NCBI GenBank assembly: GCA_963678705.1
Contig: OY783211.1
Coordinates: 11,608,603-11,672,602 of the forward strand
Length of the DNA stretch: 64,000 bases
Direction: 5' to 3'
From: Panorpa germanica
Lineage: Eukaryota; Arthropoda; Insecta; Mecoptera; Panorpidae
The notes beneath the pieces are model-generated. The model was not told the origin of the DNA. It did not search any database and was given only the letters and a program-made list of their open reading frames with translations. Shown here piece after piece: positions 11,646 through 23,600 of the stretch. Position numbers and translations under genes: made by a program. Position 1 is the stretch's first letter; each line of letters begins with the position of its first letter.

Positions 11646-11900
11646 ACCCAGTAAACCTTTTGGAGTCACTTTGACATCATATTGAAGATGCGTCATGATT
11701 TTTTTGTCATAAAAGAGTTCATTTATAGTTCAGTTTCTCACATTTTTTCATATAAAATGTCTACTTTATCGGCTACAGATGGCAAAATTACTCCACCTGT
11801 CGGAATACAAATGAAGATAAAGTTGATGCGAACTATAATTGAAGTGAAATAGTGATAGAAACGTCACTAAATAGGGCACTTCACCAAATTGTTTACTGGG
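11646..11900 (+). mobile_element. MITE, CCCAGTAAAC family, complete copy
   Basis: 255 bp from CCCAGTAAAC to GTTTACTGGG, a perfect 10-bp terminal inverted repeat, flanked on both sides by TA (11644-11645 and 11901-11902) as expected for a Tc1/mariner-type insertion. The interior is nearly identical to 54346-54597 and to the inverted copy at 56650-56900. No open frame. Confidence 0.9.
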
Positions 11901-12278
11901 TATTCTTCTTGCTTGAATTCTATAGACATTTGTTTTTCTATTTTAAATTATGACGTAGATTCTTTCTTATACTTATTTTCGACATTATAAAGAAAACAAA
12001 CACCTATATATAACTTCTTTTAACTTGATAATCATAATCTCCCAATAATCCTTACAAAACAAAAGGTCAATTCTAGGAAAACAACTCGAGTACTTTATTT
12101 ATGGTAGAGATACTCTCCTCATCTTAAAAATAATTGATATTTTTGTTTAGTAAGCTAGTACACTAAGCACCAATAAAACTCTGTATTAACTAAGAAACGT
12201 AAATATAAATAAAATTTAAAGTTATTATTAAGGTAATTAATATGGTCCGAATTCACAACTCTTCATAAAACTTAATAA

Positions 12279-12653
12279 CCCAGTAAACATTTTGGAGTAA
12301 ATTCTACTTAATTTCTATTACGTATCATGAATTTTTTGTCTGGAACGTGTTCGTTTTCTATTCAGTCGTTCAAAGGAAAGGTCCTTTTTATGAGCTACAG
12401 ACATTGCAACGACGGTTCACTGCTGAATTAAAAGCGGAGTAGGTTTATGATTTATGACCGGATAATAAAAATATACCCATGTGGGAAAGAAACAGAAATA
12501 CTTAATGAATGGTGTTGGAAAAAGAAAGAATATTATTATGAAAAACTAACACAAAATCTGTGACAGGTAGAGAACTTGTAAAGCGTTAGAATAGAATTGT
12601 ACGAGTGACTCGAACTTCACCAAATAGGACACTTCACCAAATTGTTTACTGGG
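12279..12653 (+). mobile_element. MITE, CCCAGTAAAC family, long subtype
   Basis: Begins CCCAGTAAACATTTTGGAG and ends CACCAAATTGTTTACTGGG like the 255-bp members. At 375 bp its interior differs and matches the truncated copy at 9076-9263 in inverse orientation. It has the same termini with a different filling, as is common for non-autonomous elements served by one transposase. Confidence 0.8.
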
Positions 12654-12880
12654 AAGTTTTTGAAGCTTCTATCAATCACAATAAAACCCGCTTTATATAC
12701 ATCTAGTTCAGCACGAGGTCTAAAGTTTCTGCACCGTTATCAGTGGGATTCTTTGTACTTGTTAAGTGCCTTATTTTATAAGTTTTTTTAACGTTATGCA
12801 TCGTGAATTGGACTAGTGTGATATTCGCAATAACAAAGACTAGTCCAATTCATACGCCAGAAGTTAAAGAAAATGCTTTG

Positions 12881-13519
12881 AATGGGCTTGTGTCCTATGT
12901 CTTAATTTCTATAAAAGTGTACTATATATTGATAAAGTGGGTTACTAGAACCTCAAATGTTCAATTATTTTTTAATAACTCCTTATATGTTAAGAGATAT
13001 TAACAATTAAAAAAGTCATTTTGTCTGTTTAATTATTAAAGGGATTCAACGTTGTATACATTCCAAGTGCAAGTGACATCACAATTCTTGTGTAAGGTTA
13101 CCAACCTTACAGCTCACACATCTCTGCTATATGTATTTATATATCAAAATATCAAATATTATTTACAGCTATTTCAAGGAACAATCAAATTTCAATACTA
13201 TGTCTGCCTTAGCAGGGTTAAATAAAATAAAAACTTATTATTCTTTGACTTGACTTGATTATTTGACTACCAACAGCTACAGAACATTACCACAGCACTG
13301 AACTACTCAACAAATAACTGACGTTAAAATGCATTTCACGTCATAAAAATATGGCCGACCATTTCTAGCGCAAAAACTACGATTCAAAACGATAATTGCT
13401 ATATCTCCGTCAATATTTAGATATTTAATAAAATAGACACGCCAATACACATTTGTTAACATCAATTTCAATCAACAATTGAAAAATCGACCACTAAAAA
13501 GTGAGGACACAAGCCCATT
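12881..13519 (+). mobile_element. Non-autonomous element with GGGCTTGTGTCC ends, copy 1
   Basis: About 0.64 kb bounded by AATGGGCTTGTGTCC (12881-12895) and its inverted complement (13505-13519). The interior matches 17980-18634 in reverse orientation through most of its length, including the palindrome-like AAGGTTACCAACCTT at 13096-13110. No open frame of note. Confidence 0.8.
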
Positions 13520-14078
13520 AAGCCACAGACATCATCGTAACAGCTAGGTACTATTTCTTTAAGAGTAACAGTTGTTATTATATTTCTAAAATACAATTCT
13601 GTCACATAGATAACCCCCGATTCCTCATGATTCGCAATAATACCTGCAATAGTGTCAATGGGTGCTTAATTAAATGATGGATGCGTCCGATGCCATTATG
13701 TGTGGGATTTTTGATCAGACACCAATTACTCTAATTCAGTCCGTTTGTTTGCACGCCAAACAGAAAATCCAGTTAATCCGATGGACCAACATTTACAGAA
13801 TGCAAATAACATTAAGATGGACATTTGTTGGATCAAAATATGAACAGATCGTGATTGAAGAGGATACATACAACGATAATTAATGGCCCACTCTTATATA
13901 AACAGTTGGTATATATGTATATACTATATAATATATGTATTATAACAGAGGCGAATTCACCCTGCAGCGGGTTCTAACTTGAGGCCTATTTTAAATGACC
14001 TTTTTTTTATATTTGCTTGTACTCGGATTTTACTGTAACTATTAAAGTCACAAACCGATTGTGATGCAGGTTTCTTTA

Positions 14079-14311
14079 TATAGGGTCTTTTAACAAGGGT
14101 GGTCATTTTAAAGGTGTTTCAATAAAAGGTGTTATTTTAAATCAACAGAAAAGTGGTGTTATTTTTATTTTAATCCAAAGAACAAACTCTGACGTTTAGT
14201 AATGGAACACAATATCTGCCAAATATCATCACAATGATATTTGTATGTTGACAGTTCAAAAATGGTGTGAAATTAAAAGTAAAATGATAGCTCTTGTTGA
14301 AACACCCTATA
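14079..14311. mobile_element. MITE with TATAGGGTSTTTCAACAAG ends, copy 1
   Basis: 233 bp starting TATAGGGTCTTTTAACAAG and ending CTTGTTGAAACACCCTATA, an imperfect inverted repeat of about 19 bp. The interior (TTTTAATC.AAAGAACA.A, TTAGTAATG.AACACAATATCTG) recurs at 43124-43310 and 45285-45383. Confidence 0.75.
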
Positions 14312-14859
14312 GTAGGAATCCCTGCAGTCTATATAGCCTAAATTTGAATACGGTCCTGCATTATACCTTATTTATTACATAAGAAATAAATTTAAAATTA
14401 AATATTAATTTTAAATTATATTTAAAAATTATCGCAAATTATCTTACATTCTTCTAACATTTCACTAAAGCAAAATCTAGTAATATTTATTCTAACATGG
14501 TTTTATTTTGTTAATAGCTATTTATAGCTATTCTAAAAGTCCTTTATCCTGGAAAAGAAGTTAAGATTTTTTGATCATTAAAATGGTGTTAAGAAATTTT
14601 AAGAGAACATTAGGAAAAACGTTTCATATTAGGTAAATACCAACTTTACAAAAATTCATAATTCAAAATTCATGTGTTTATTTCAATTAAATACATATCT
14701 GACAATATTTGCTGAGTTCATGAATGTCATTTATACCAGCGATCAAAAAAATCGAATAAACTACTTAAAGTTTTAATTTCGTTTTACCGCCTAATATCAC
14801 ACACATGCTCTTATGCGTCTCTGTTGTATAAAAGAGATGGCCAATCGTCTGATGTAACG

Positions 14860-14973
14860 TACCATGCATTGCAACTTGAATTGAAGATATGGTTGAGTTT
14901 TATACAAGTTCAGTTATAGTTTACAACTCAATTAGTGATAGAAAGTATAACATTTCATCAAATTGTTTATTAG
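14860..14973. repeat. Degraded end of a CCCAGTAAAC-family MITE
   Basis: Contains ATTTCATCAAATTGTTTATTAGG at its right edge, a diverged form of the family terminus CACCAAATTGTTTACTGGG, preceded by the related AGTTTAC/AGTGATAGAAA interior. The other end is not recognisable. Confidence 0.45.
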
Positions 14974-15161
14974 GAATGTTCTAATAGTAATAAAATAACT
15001 ACATATTGCATTAGAACCATAAACGACTGTTTAAAATCAAAAAACTTTTCTTTCGGATAACTAAATTCTTAAAAACAACTATTATTATTATGGATTAAAC
15101 ATGTCTTTAAAATAGATTTTACTCTTTACTGAATTTTTTTCTCAAAGAATACAAGATTATA

Positions 15162-15894
15162 CAGGGTGTCCAGAAAGGGTATCGGGTATTTGTTTTCGCG
15201 CCATATTCGAAACGGGGCGTCTAAAGGGTGCGGGGAGGGGTTCGTGGCGTCCGCCATTCTGTGGAGTTTTAGTCACGATGGAACAGTACTCGGGGATGCA
15301 TCGCGCATTTTGCGTACGAGCGTATTATCGTAATGGTGATTCAAAGTTAACAACGTTAACTGTAAGGTACAATAAAGACCTAGGAGGCTCAAATTTTTTG
15401 GTCCCAGAGTTGCAGGAGTTTGCAGGTTTCAACTCAAGAACGTGGTTCCAGCAAGATGGGGCCACTTGCCATACCTCAAATAACTCAATGGAAGTTGTTA
15501 ACGAGTTATTCCCTAATAAAGTCATTTCGCGAAGGGGTAACATCAACTGGCCTCCCAGAAGCCCCGACCTTAGCCCGCTTGACTATTTTGCATAGGGATA
15601 CCTTAAAAGTAAGGTTTATCAAAACAATCCGACGAATCTAACCCAGTTAAAGCAAAACATCAGGTCAGAAATGGCAGCAATATCGATAGCTATGTGTCAA
15701 CGTGTTATCGCCAATCTTCGTTTCCGTTTAGAAGAGTGCCAGCAACGTAACGGTCATCATTTGGATAACGTCATCTTTTCCAAATAATTCTCCAATTCAT
15801 ATGCTAATAATAAACAATAAACTTTTTTATTGCATACAAATAATTTTTGTTTCATTGAACTTACAAATACCCGATACCCTTTCTGGACACCGTG
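15162..15894 (+). mobile_element. Deletion derivative of a DD41D Tc1/mariner-type transposon
   Basis: 733 bp with TIRs of about 32 bp (CAGGGTGTCCAGAAAGGGTA..), one mismatch between ends and a TA duplication at 15160-15161 and 15895-15896. The intact ends and simple structure suggest a fairly young insertion. Confidence 0.9.
15278..15787 (+). pseudogene. Internally deleted DD41D transposase
   Basis: Transposase remnant of the IS630-Tc1-mariner superfamily. It starts with the N-terminal motif RAFCVRAYYRNGDS, then jumps to the C-terminal half of the catalytic domain, so the first catalytic Asp region is lost by an internal deletion. WFQQDGATCHTSNNS carries the second Asp, and WPPRSPDLSPLDYFA carries the third; 41 residues lie between them, the spacing of the DD41D (rosa-like) group. 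A TAG at 15593-15595 interrupts the frame where the family usually has Trp (FA*GYLKSKVYQ). Downstream codons remain open to the natural stop TAA at 15785. It cannot make an active enzyme. Confidence 0.85.
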
Positions 15895-16806
15895 TATAAA
15901 CGTCAGAATGAGATAACCTATAAAACCTAACCTATATCTTCCATAAGATACTCGTACGTAGTCCTAACATAATGGTGTACCAGTACAGTTGCCATCCGAT
16001 TCTAAAACAGTTTCTGTATCTCTGTGTCATAGAAATATCGAATGGTGTGGCGGATATCACCTTTCTAGCTTTACCATTGATTGTAACCCATAAATTCTTA
16101 TATTGGTGTCCCTAGTGACCATATTTGATGTTGATGACCCATTTGTTTCTATCGCTCTTCGAGTGTTGGCTGTTCAAATGTTTTTGTTTATTCGAGAAGT
16201 ACCAAGAGTCAACAAAATGAACATTGACACCGAGCAAGTGTTATAGATAGGATTTGTTAATTGATTATCAAAAATGTTTTTAAGAAATATGATATAGTTT
16301 TTTTGTAATAATGTTTGAATAATGTTTGATATTTAACAGCTTGAAGTTATTATCCGTTAAACATCGTTACATGTATATAAGGTTTAACAGAACTCACATA
16401 ATAAAACCTAACTATTCCGTAAACGATTTTATCTCATATACAACGTGTTGTGACGTATTTTATTAAAAAGAAATTTTGGGCATTAGCGTACTCACAAAAT
16501 GTCTTAAGAATACCATTAATAGGATTATAAAATGTCAAGAAGTCCTGTTTAAAGATTAAAGTTTATAAGTATAAAACCCTTTTAGAATAAATGTTTTGTA
16601 CCTCATGGGAAGCTACTAACATATTTGTTTTATTTAAAGAAGTTATTGAGACATGTTTGGCTTTTTGCATTCTGATTTCTTAAGAAAAGTAATGTAAAAA
16701 TAATATGTATATCTATAATGCATCATAAAATTAGTATATTGCGCTTTATGTGATAATTTAAAATATTGGTGACTTTAAATTTTTTTATAGTCTTAACTTG
16801 CAAATA

Positions 16807-17000
16807 ACTCAATAAGTTCGTAGGATGACTTTCGTATAAATCCATATGATTTATAGAAAGAACCAACCTTCAAACAATATGTGTTAAAATTTCATGACAT
16901 TTCAACCATTAATATAAGGAATACAGAGGCCTTCGTGAAGCTACTTTTGTCATTTTCATATAATGAAAAAATTTGAATTTTATGTGTTGATAAACCATTG
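16807..17000 (-). repeat. Mariner-like terminal repeat family C, copy 1
   Basis: Begins CAATAAGTTCGTAGGATGA and continues with ACCAACCTTCAAAC.ATATGTG and AAAATTTCATGACAT. The same series occurs at 22925-23142 and 34310-34520 (opposite strand) and at 59017-59220. The termini resemble those of mariner elements; no transposase is attached. Confidence 0.6.
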
Positions 17001-17979
17001 CTTTTTAATGGAAAAAATGGGTTTAAACCGATCGGGTAGTTATTTTGAAAAACTTTAGTAAATTTTCTACTTCGCAATCAAATAATTCTCGCCCACACAT
17101 TTTTTAAAGGAGCTCTGATGCGGTAAGTCTATAATCTCTCTACTCTGTGTTCCATTTGAAGTATGTGTTCCGGAAAACACTAAATCGAAAAATAAAATAA
17201 AATCACAGAATTATCTTATTATAGTTCTATGTGCTACATGAATTGATATTTATTTCTCTAGTCTTCGACTAATTGAATTCTGCGACGTTACCTGTGTGTG
17301 GAGTGGGTAGCTCTTCACCAGGCGTTTGTAGATGAGTGTTTGTGTGGGTGATCTATTTATATATAATTAAATATATTATATTGGATTTAAGATATCTATT
17401 AATCGAATGAAGATCGAATTAATTAATAAACAAATATCTTGGAATAAGTTCTTAGAATTTTATCCAGTATAATACTGATAATATCTATTTCTATCGTAGA
17501 ACCCATTAGCAAAGAGGTATTATGATAGAAGGGCTTTTAGCCACCATTTTTACAATACAGCGACGCGAGAGAATCTTAATTTTTCATTATAAATCCAAAC
17601 GTCAAAATATATCCAATAATTAGAATTAACAGTCCAGATTCAAGGTGAAAATATAAATTTATCGGGTTTCTACAGCGGAATCTATAAAAATAACAACTTC
17701 TTCTAACAGTTTTCAGTTTTTGATGTAATCGTCAATTCTAAATTATATTTTGCTGGGAGTATTTAAAGTATTTTAACGTCAATTTTGAAGTGTACTTTCC
17801 ACATCCGGCCTGGACCATTCGTAGCTTTAACAACCTCATCTTTTATTAATTTATCTTTAACATAACGCCATCTATACGTAGATAGCTAAACTCAATAAGC
17901 CGTGATTCAAATCTTTTTTGCATATTCCATTACTATTAACAGAGCAATCAAACTGGTAATTCTTTCTGTTCGCATATTT

Positions 17980-18634
17980 AATGGTCCTGTGAACTCATTT
18001 TTTAGGGGTCAATTAAAATAGGGGGGATTTTTCAATTGCTGATTGAAAGTGATGTTAATAAATGTGTATTGGCGTATCTATTTTATTAAATATCTAAATA
18101 TTGGCGGAGATATAGCAATTAAAAGTTTGAATTGTAGTTTTAGCGCTAGAAATGGTCGGCCATATTTGTATGACGTGAAATGCATTTTAACGTCAGTTAT
18201 TTGTTGAGTAGGTCAGTGCTGTGGTAATGTTCTGTAGCTGTTGGTAGTCAAATATTCAAGTCAAATCAAAGAATAATAAGTTTTTATTTTATTTAACCCT
18301 ACTAAGGCAGACATAATATTGAAATTTGATTGTTCCTTGGAATAGCTGTAAATAATATTTGATATTTTGATATATAAATACATATAGCAGAGATTTATGA
18401 TCTGTAGGGTTGGTAACCTTACACAAGGATTGTCATGTCACATGCACTTGGAATGTGTACAACGTTGAATCTCTTTAATAATTAAAGTGAAAAAATGTCT
18501 ATTTTAATTGTTAATATCTTTTAAAATATTTTAAGCGAGTTATTATGAAGTAATTGAACGTTTGACGTCCTGGTAGCCAACTTTATCAATATATTGCACA
18601 TTTGTAGAAATTAAGACGTGGTTCACAAGCCGTT
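17980..18634 (-). mobile_element. Non-autonomous element with GGGCTTGTGTCC-type ends, copy 2 (inverted)
   Basis: Reverse-orientation copy of 12881-13519, with shared blocks such as AATGTGTATTGGCGTATCTATTTT, GAAATGGTCGGCCATAT and CATATAGCAGAGAT. Its ends (AATGGTCCTGTGAAC / GTTCACAAGCCGTT) have diverged. Together with copy 1 it forms a ~0.6 kb inverted pair 4.5 kb apart. Confidence 0.8.
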
Positions 18635-19054
18635 CGAGTATGGAATTGTAGTTGTAATGGAACAAGGATTTCTTCCAGGTGTTGGGGAGAGAGAAAAGCA
18701 AAGATATTCAATGGCATGTTACATTTATATAATTTAATGACAGGTACATTTCAATAAATTTATTACAATAATTTAACATAAATTTGTGATATAATTATCA
18801 CAACAATAATAGGTTTGTAAAATATTTAATATCGAATTACATACATTTTACATTTTTCACAATCAAAATTTTGATTCTTTTTAATTTAATATTACTTTAT
18901 ACATATAATTTTTTTTTCTTATATTTAAAAAATATACATTTAGGTACATAATAAACATGTCACAAGATATACTCGTATTCTGTTTAAGCACATTTAATTA
19001 CATTTACCTTGTATTTACTTTTAGTAAAAGTTATGATATTAAAGAATCATTTTA

Positions 19055-19287
19055 CCCACTAAACAATTTGGTGAAATGTCACGCTTTGTGAAGTTTCTGC
19101 GACTTTTGATTTTCAATTATACTTGCATCAACTTTCACGTCGGTTGAATTCTGACGGGTGAAGTGATTTCGCTATTTATACCCATAACATTTTATATGAA
19201 CGAATGGGAGAAACTGCACTGTGAGCAAATCTTTTCATGACTAATATTCATAGATTTTAATAAATATGATCCAAATTGTTTACTGGG
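19055..19287 (-). mobile_element. MITE, CCCAGTAAAC family, diverged copy
   Basis: Begins CCCACTAAACAATTTGGTGAA and ends CCAAATTGTTTACTGGG. The interior keeps TTTC.G..AC, ACTT.CATCAACTTT and CATTTTATATGAA.GA blocks of the 255-bp family, read in the orientation of 56650-56900. Confidence 0.75.
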
Positions 19288-19540
19288 AATGTACTACTAA
19301 CATAATTTACATCTATTTTGTACTGAGCCCTTTCAGTATTACATTATTATATTTTAATGATTCCTAATTACGAAAACACTAACATATTAATACATTAATT
19401 TTCCGATTCGATTCATTTGGAATGTTAAGGAGCTCATTTACTTAACTTACAATATTTTCTAATCAAAGAATATTATTAAAAGCATCTACAGAAGAAATGA
19501 TGAATTGAAAATAATGTTGAACATTGAATAGCAAAGTATA

Positions 19541-19725
19541 CAGGCTCGGATTTGAGGGAGGGTAGGCGGGGTTACTTACTGCCCCGGAGCCTCCACAATA
19601 GAGATCAAAGCACTAAATTTTTGAAAGACTTGACGGAAAAAAATTGTTATTTTTATTTGGAAAATAATTTGGAGCCACCGCTCCTTTCTTGCCACAGAGC
19701 TTCCACACCTCTAAATCTGGTCTTG
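19541..19725 (+). mobile_element. hAT-like MITE, copy 1
   Basis: 185 bp, from CAGGCTCGGATTT to AAATCTGGTCTTG, flanked by AAAGTATA and AAAGTACA (7 of 8 bases identical), i.e. an 8-bp target duplication. The sequence matches 62118-62303 throughout (AGGGAGGG.AGGCGGGG.TAC, AAATTTTTGAAAGACTTGACG, CACACCTCTAAAT). No coding content. Confidence 0.85.
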
Positions 19726-20528
19726 AAAGTACATATTTATAAAAGATATTACTGATGGCGCAACGGCAAAGAGAGTTTAAGTATTTAAGTGGCTGATTAA
19801 GATGCTTTTAAACGACTGAGTTCGACTTAATTTGGTGCGATCGCTTTGGCTGCGTGAACCACGCAAAAACCTGTAACGGTAACCGTCCAAAGCTCCGCAC
19901 TGTTTGCGTTAAGCTTCAGTTAAGCCTTTTTTTATCCAGAGTATAACACTGTCATAGCTTTGACCTGAAATTTATATTTTTCATTCCTTTTGTGCTATTT
20001 TTGATCATAGCCTAAATTTTATATATGTTGCTTAGGGTACTGTTTTATGACGTTGTTTAGCTAATTATTTTAAGAGCTTTAAAGCGAAAAACCTATATAA
20101 AACCATCCATCATACTTTCACACAGTTGAGTGAGGTTTTTACGTACTTTTTGTATCTCTTACATGTAAATATATACGTTCCTAACAACATTTTACACTAT
20201 TTATCCTCAATATTTCAGCTTAGTTAAGATGACGTAGGTCCGGCGCTCTGATATCTTGGACTATCTATCTCATCGTTGGCAGTTTTTTACGATTATAACA
20301 TTAGGCCAATATGTAGTAGTTAGGTAATATTACACTTAAATTAGCTTGCGGTAAGCTAGCAAGTGTCAAACTACGACAATTTCTATGTGAGAGGTAGATA
20401 ACACACTTAGGAAGTAGCTCGTGTCTAACTAGTAAGCGCGAATTGAGGAAGATTTGAATTTTTAATCACATCCTCCTCAAATTTACAGTTACAATTCAAA
20501 GTAACATCAGAATTACAAGAAAGCAATA

Positions 20529-20551
20529 AATATATATATATATATATATAC
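20529..20551. repeat. (TA)n microsatellite
   Basis: About 11 tandem TA units just downstream of the GTPase gene's 3' end. Confidence 0.8.
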
Positions 20552-20690
20552 TTTGAGTAGACTTAAATTTAGTATGCATATTGGCAGCATTGACATGTAG
20601 TTTAAAAAACTTGACTTAAAAAATATACATCTAATAAACTATATTAGAATAAAATATGAATATATATCTTAACATTATATCTTAAATAAA

Positions 20691-23600
20691 TTAGTAGCTA
20701 GCGTTATTTCCGCGCATGGAAATCGACATTCTCCTATCAGCCCTGCTTGTAAGGTACTGTCCCCCGGAAGTGCTCTGACTACTTCCTGGAGGAGGATATC
20801 GCCACCTCCTTGGTCTGGATAGTAGATGACCGTCAGTAGAAGCTCTTCCTCGAAAAGGAGCAACTGGACCTTCTCCACAAGTTGAACCTTCATTCACATT
20901 GCCTTCATCTTCTTCATCTAGTTCAACTTCAGTCCAACGACGACCTGTAATTATGTTTTTGTACACAAATTTATAATTAATAAATGTATCATAGTTCATT
21001 ATCTATTACCTAATAACATTATTGGTCTACCACTATCACTAGATGACGAATTTGAGGAGCAAAGAAACCGCATAGTCTCTGGACTTAGGATTTGTTCGTT
21101 ACGAACATCGCTGCTTGATCTCTTTAATTTGGGGCACCGGCTTTGAACCCGCCAGAATTGCCAAACGTCGCGGAATACTGCCCACACCTGGAAAACGTAA
21201 TAGTTATTTCCAGTACATTTTAACATATTTGGAAGTGATTTATACTTACTTCTTCAGCACTTTCTCGAACACTGATTTCGTGGAAGCAAACACAGCCGAT
21301 TTCTTTACTTCTCCGAATTCCATCTTCCAATGAGACCATCCTGTCACCCTGTTGATCGTTCTTGTTGCCAACTAAGACAACTGGGACATCTGTAGGACCT
21401 TCCTATAAGCAGATATTTGTTGATTAGTATGATGATTAAAACATTATCAGCAAATAAAAACAAAAACCAAGATAAAATATTGTCTTTCAGTATAGGACTC
21501 GCACTTGCTCGCTTACAGTAAACTAATTCTAAGGTTCACTTCTCTACTTCTCATATAGAAATTGTCCTGCAATGTAGTTTCACAGTTGCTAGCTCAGTAT
21601 AAGCTTATTTAAGTGTTACATTTTCGACGCAAGGAGCGCATTTCTTGCAAGTTATACATATTTACACTGGATAAAATGAAATATGGATGTTGTTAAATTT
21701 TAACCTACACGTATTTAGCAGTTAGACTTACATTTGTGTAAACATTTGTGTGCGATATATCCCGGAAAACATTTGGATATACTCGAACATAGTATATTCA
21801 TGTCTATTGCATATCCTATGTATATGCTGTTATGATGTAAAACCTACAGTGTATGTCCTATGTATGTGCAAATGCAAAGGTCTGTGCAAATAATTAAACA
21901 TTGTTGCATGTATATTGTACATAGTATGCATAGTATGTTTATTCATTTCATGTATATGCAATCTATATATTATTAGGATGTTATTCTCACATTATGGAGC
22001 ATATATGAACATACAGGGAATATCTAATATTATGTAGGATACACGTGGTGGCTTCAGTAATTTAATTAAATTTATCTCTCAACTTAATGTGTTAGTAGAA
22101 GAATCGTTTAAAACCATTAACGCATTTCATTATTTAATGTTTTTCAATGTGTGCACAGTTCCATGTGGGTAGAACTATAGGAGTACATACCATCTATCTC
22201 CATCTCTTTCTATCTATTTTATTTCATTTTATTTTATTTTATTTTATTTTATTTTAAAGCTTTTCAAGATGATCCTTACTTTACTACTATTGGAGCCCAA
22301 CCTCCGCCGACGTTTGTTGTAGTTTATCAAGAACTTCAGGCGGTTGCACTCATCAAAGGAACATTTATCCGTTACGGAATACATCAAAATGAAAGCTTCT
22401 GCCCACCGGATATTTGCTTCTAGAGTTAAACACTCACTTTCCTGGAAAAAAGAAATAGAAGAGTCAGTCAAAGTATAATTGTATAGAAGTGTAATCTTTA
22501 ATAACGGTTTAAATAGAATCAAGATCTCAAGTCAATAGAAATACTATGTTTGAGAGTATCCAGCGGTAAGTTCAAAATAAATAGTGGATACATCTTGGAC
22601 TTGGGTTGGCTAACTATTTTGAATTTTACCATAGACCAGAAGCACAGCTAGAAATATCTAGCCCTATGTAAGTATGATCAAAGTATCTTTCCTTCGTTGT
22701 TGATTATAATAAAAGAAACACGCACAAATTTTGATATTTACAAAATAAGTACAGTACGATCTCGTTTATCCGGACAAAAAATAAAAAAAACTTTACACAT
22801 ATTAAAACCTAAGATACTACTAGCGTTAATTTGTGAATATTTTTAATTTATTTTAATTTTTTCGTTGATTCATCTGTAATTTTAATTCCATTATTAAATA
22901 TTATCACAAATATTAAAAATTTGTGTCGAAAAAGTTATGTGTTATGTGTTACCAACACACAAAATTCAGTTTTTCCATTGCTTTGAAAATTACCTAAGTA
23001 GCGTCACTAAAACTTTTGTAACTCGTAAACTAATGGTCAGAATGTTATGAAATTTTGCCACATATTGCTTGAAGGTTGGTACTATCATATGGATTTGCTA
23101 ATAGTAGACTATGTCATCCTACGAACTTATTGAGTGATGTATTATAATTATTAGATCAAAATATAATATAGAAGTAATAAAATTCTGTTTATTTCAATTT
23201 ATAACTAGATGGTACATATTTAGTTATCTCACAGAGACAGTATTAAATTAAAATAAATTAAATAAAGCTATGAAGATGCTGTGAGACGGAAATGAAGATA
23301 TTGCATTAAGAACACTGTTATTCATGAGCTACAGGAATAGAACTTATAGTTATTCGCAACTGATGATTCTGACATTTCCAGAAAGTTGTAGGAGTACAGA
23401 CGCACATATAATACCCATAAGTCTAGTTTCGTGGAATAAGGAACTAATAATACATTCTTCCAATTTTATTGACAAAAAAAAAACACAGATATTTAGAATA
23501 TCTAGCATTTAGCATCACTTGTATTCTGCGTTTTCACCACTAAATCACCGTACAAAAGTAAAGCCTCTTGCATGTTTTGGACGCTAACACTATCTCCACC

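Larger units (their letters stand above)
8741..20690. other. Intergenic, repeat-dominated interval between Ilp7 and the GTPase gene
   Basis: About 12 kb in which I recognise no host gene. The repeats I can support are listed separately. The stretches between them (for example 9831-10389, 10536-11062, 13520-14078, 14312-15160, 15897-16806, 17111-17979 and 18635-19054) are AT-rich and show no coding signature, RNA gene or further repeat that I can name. The upstream part presumably contains the Ilp7 promoter. Confidence 0.5.
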
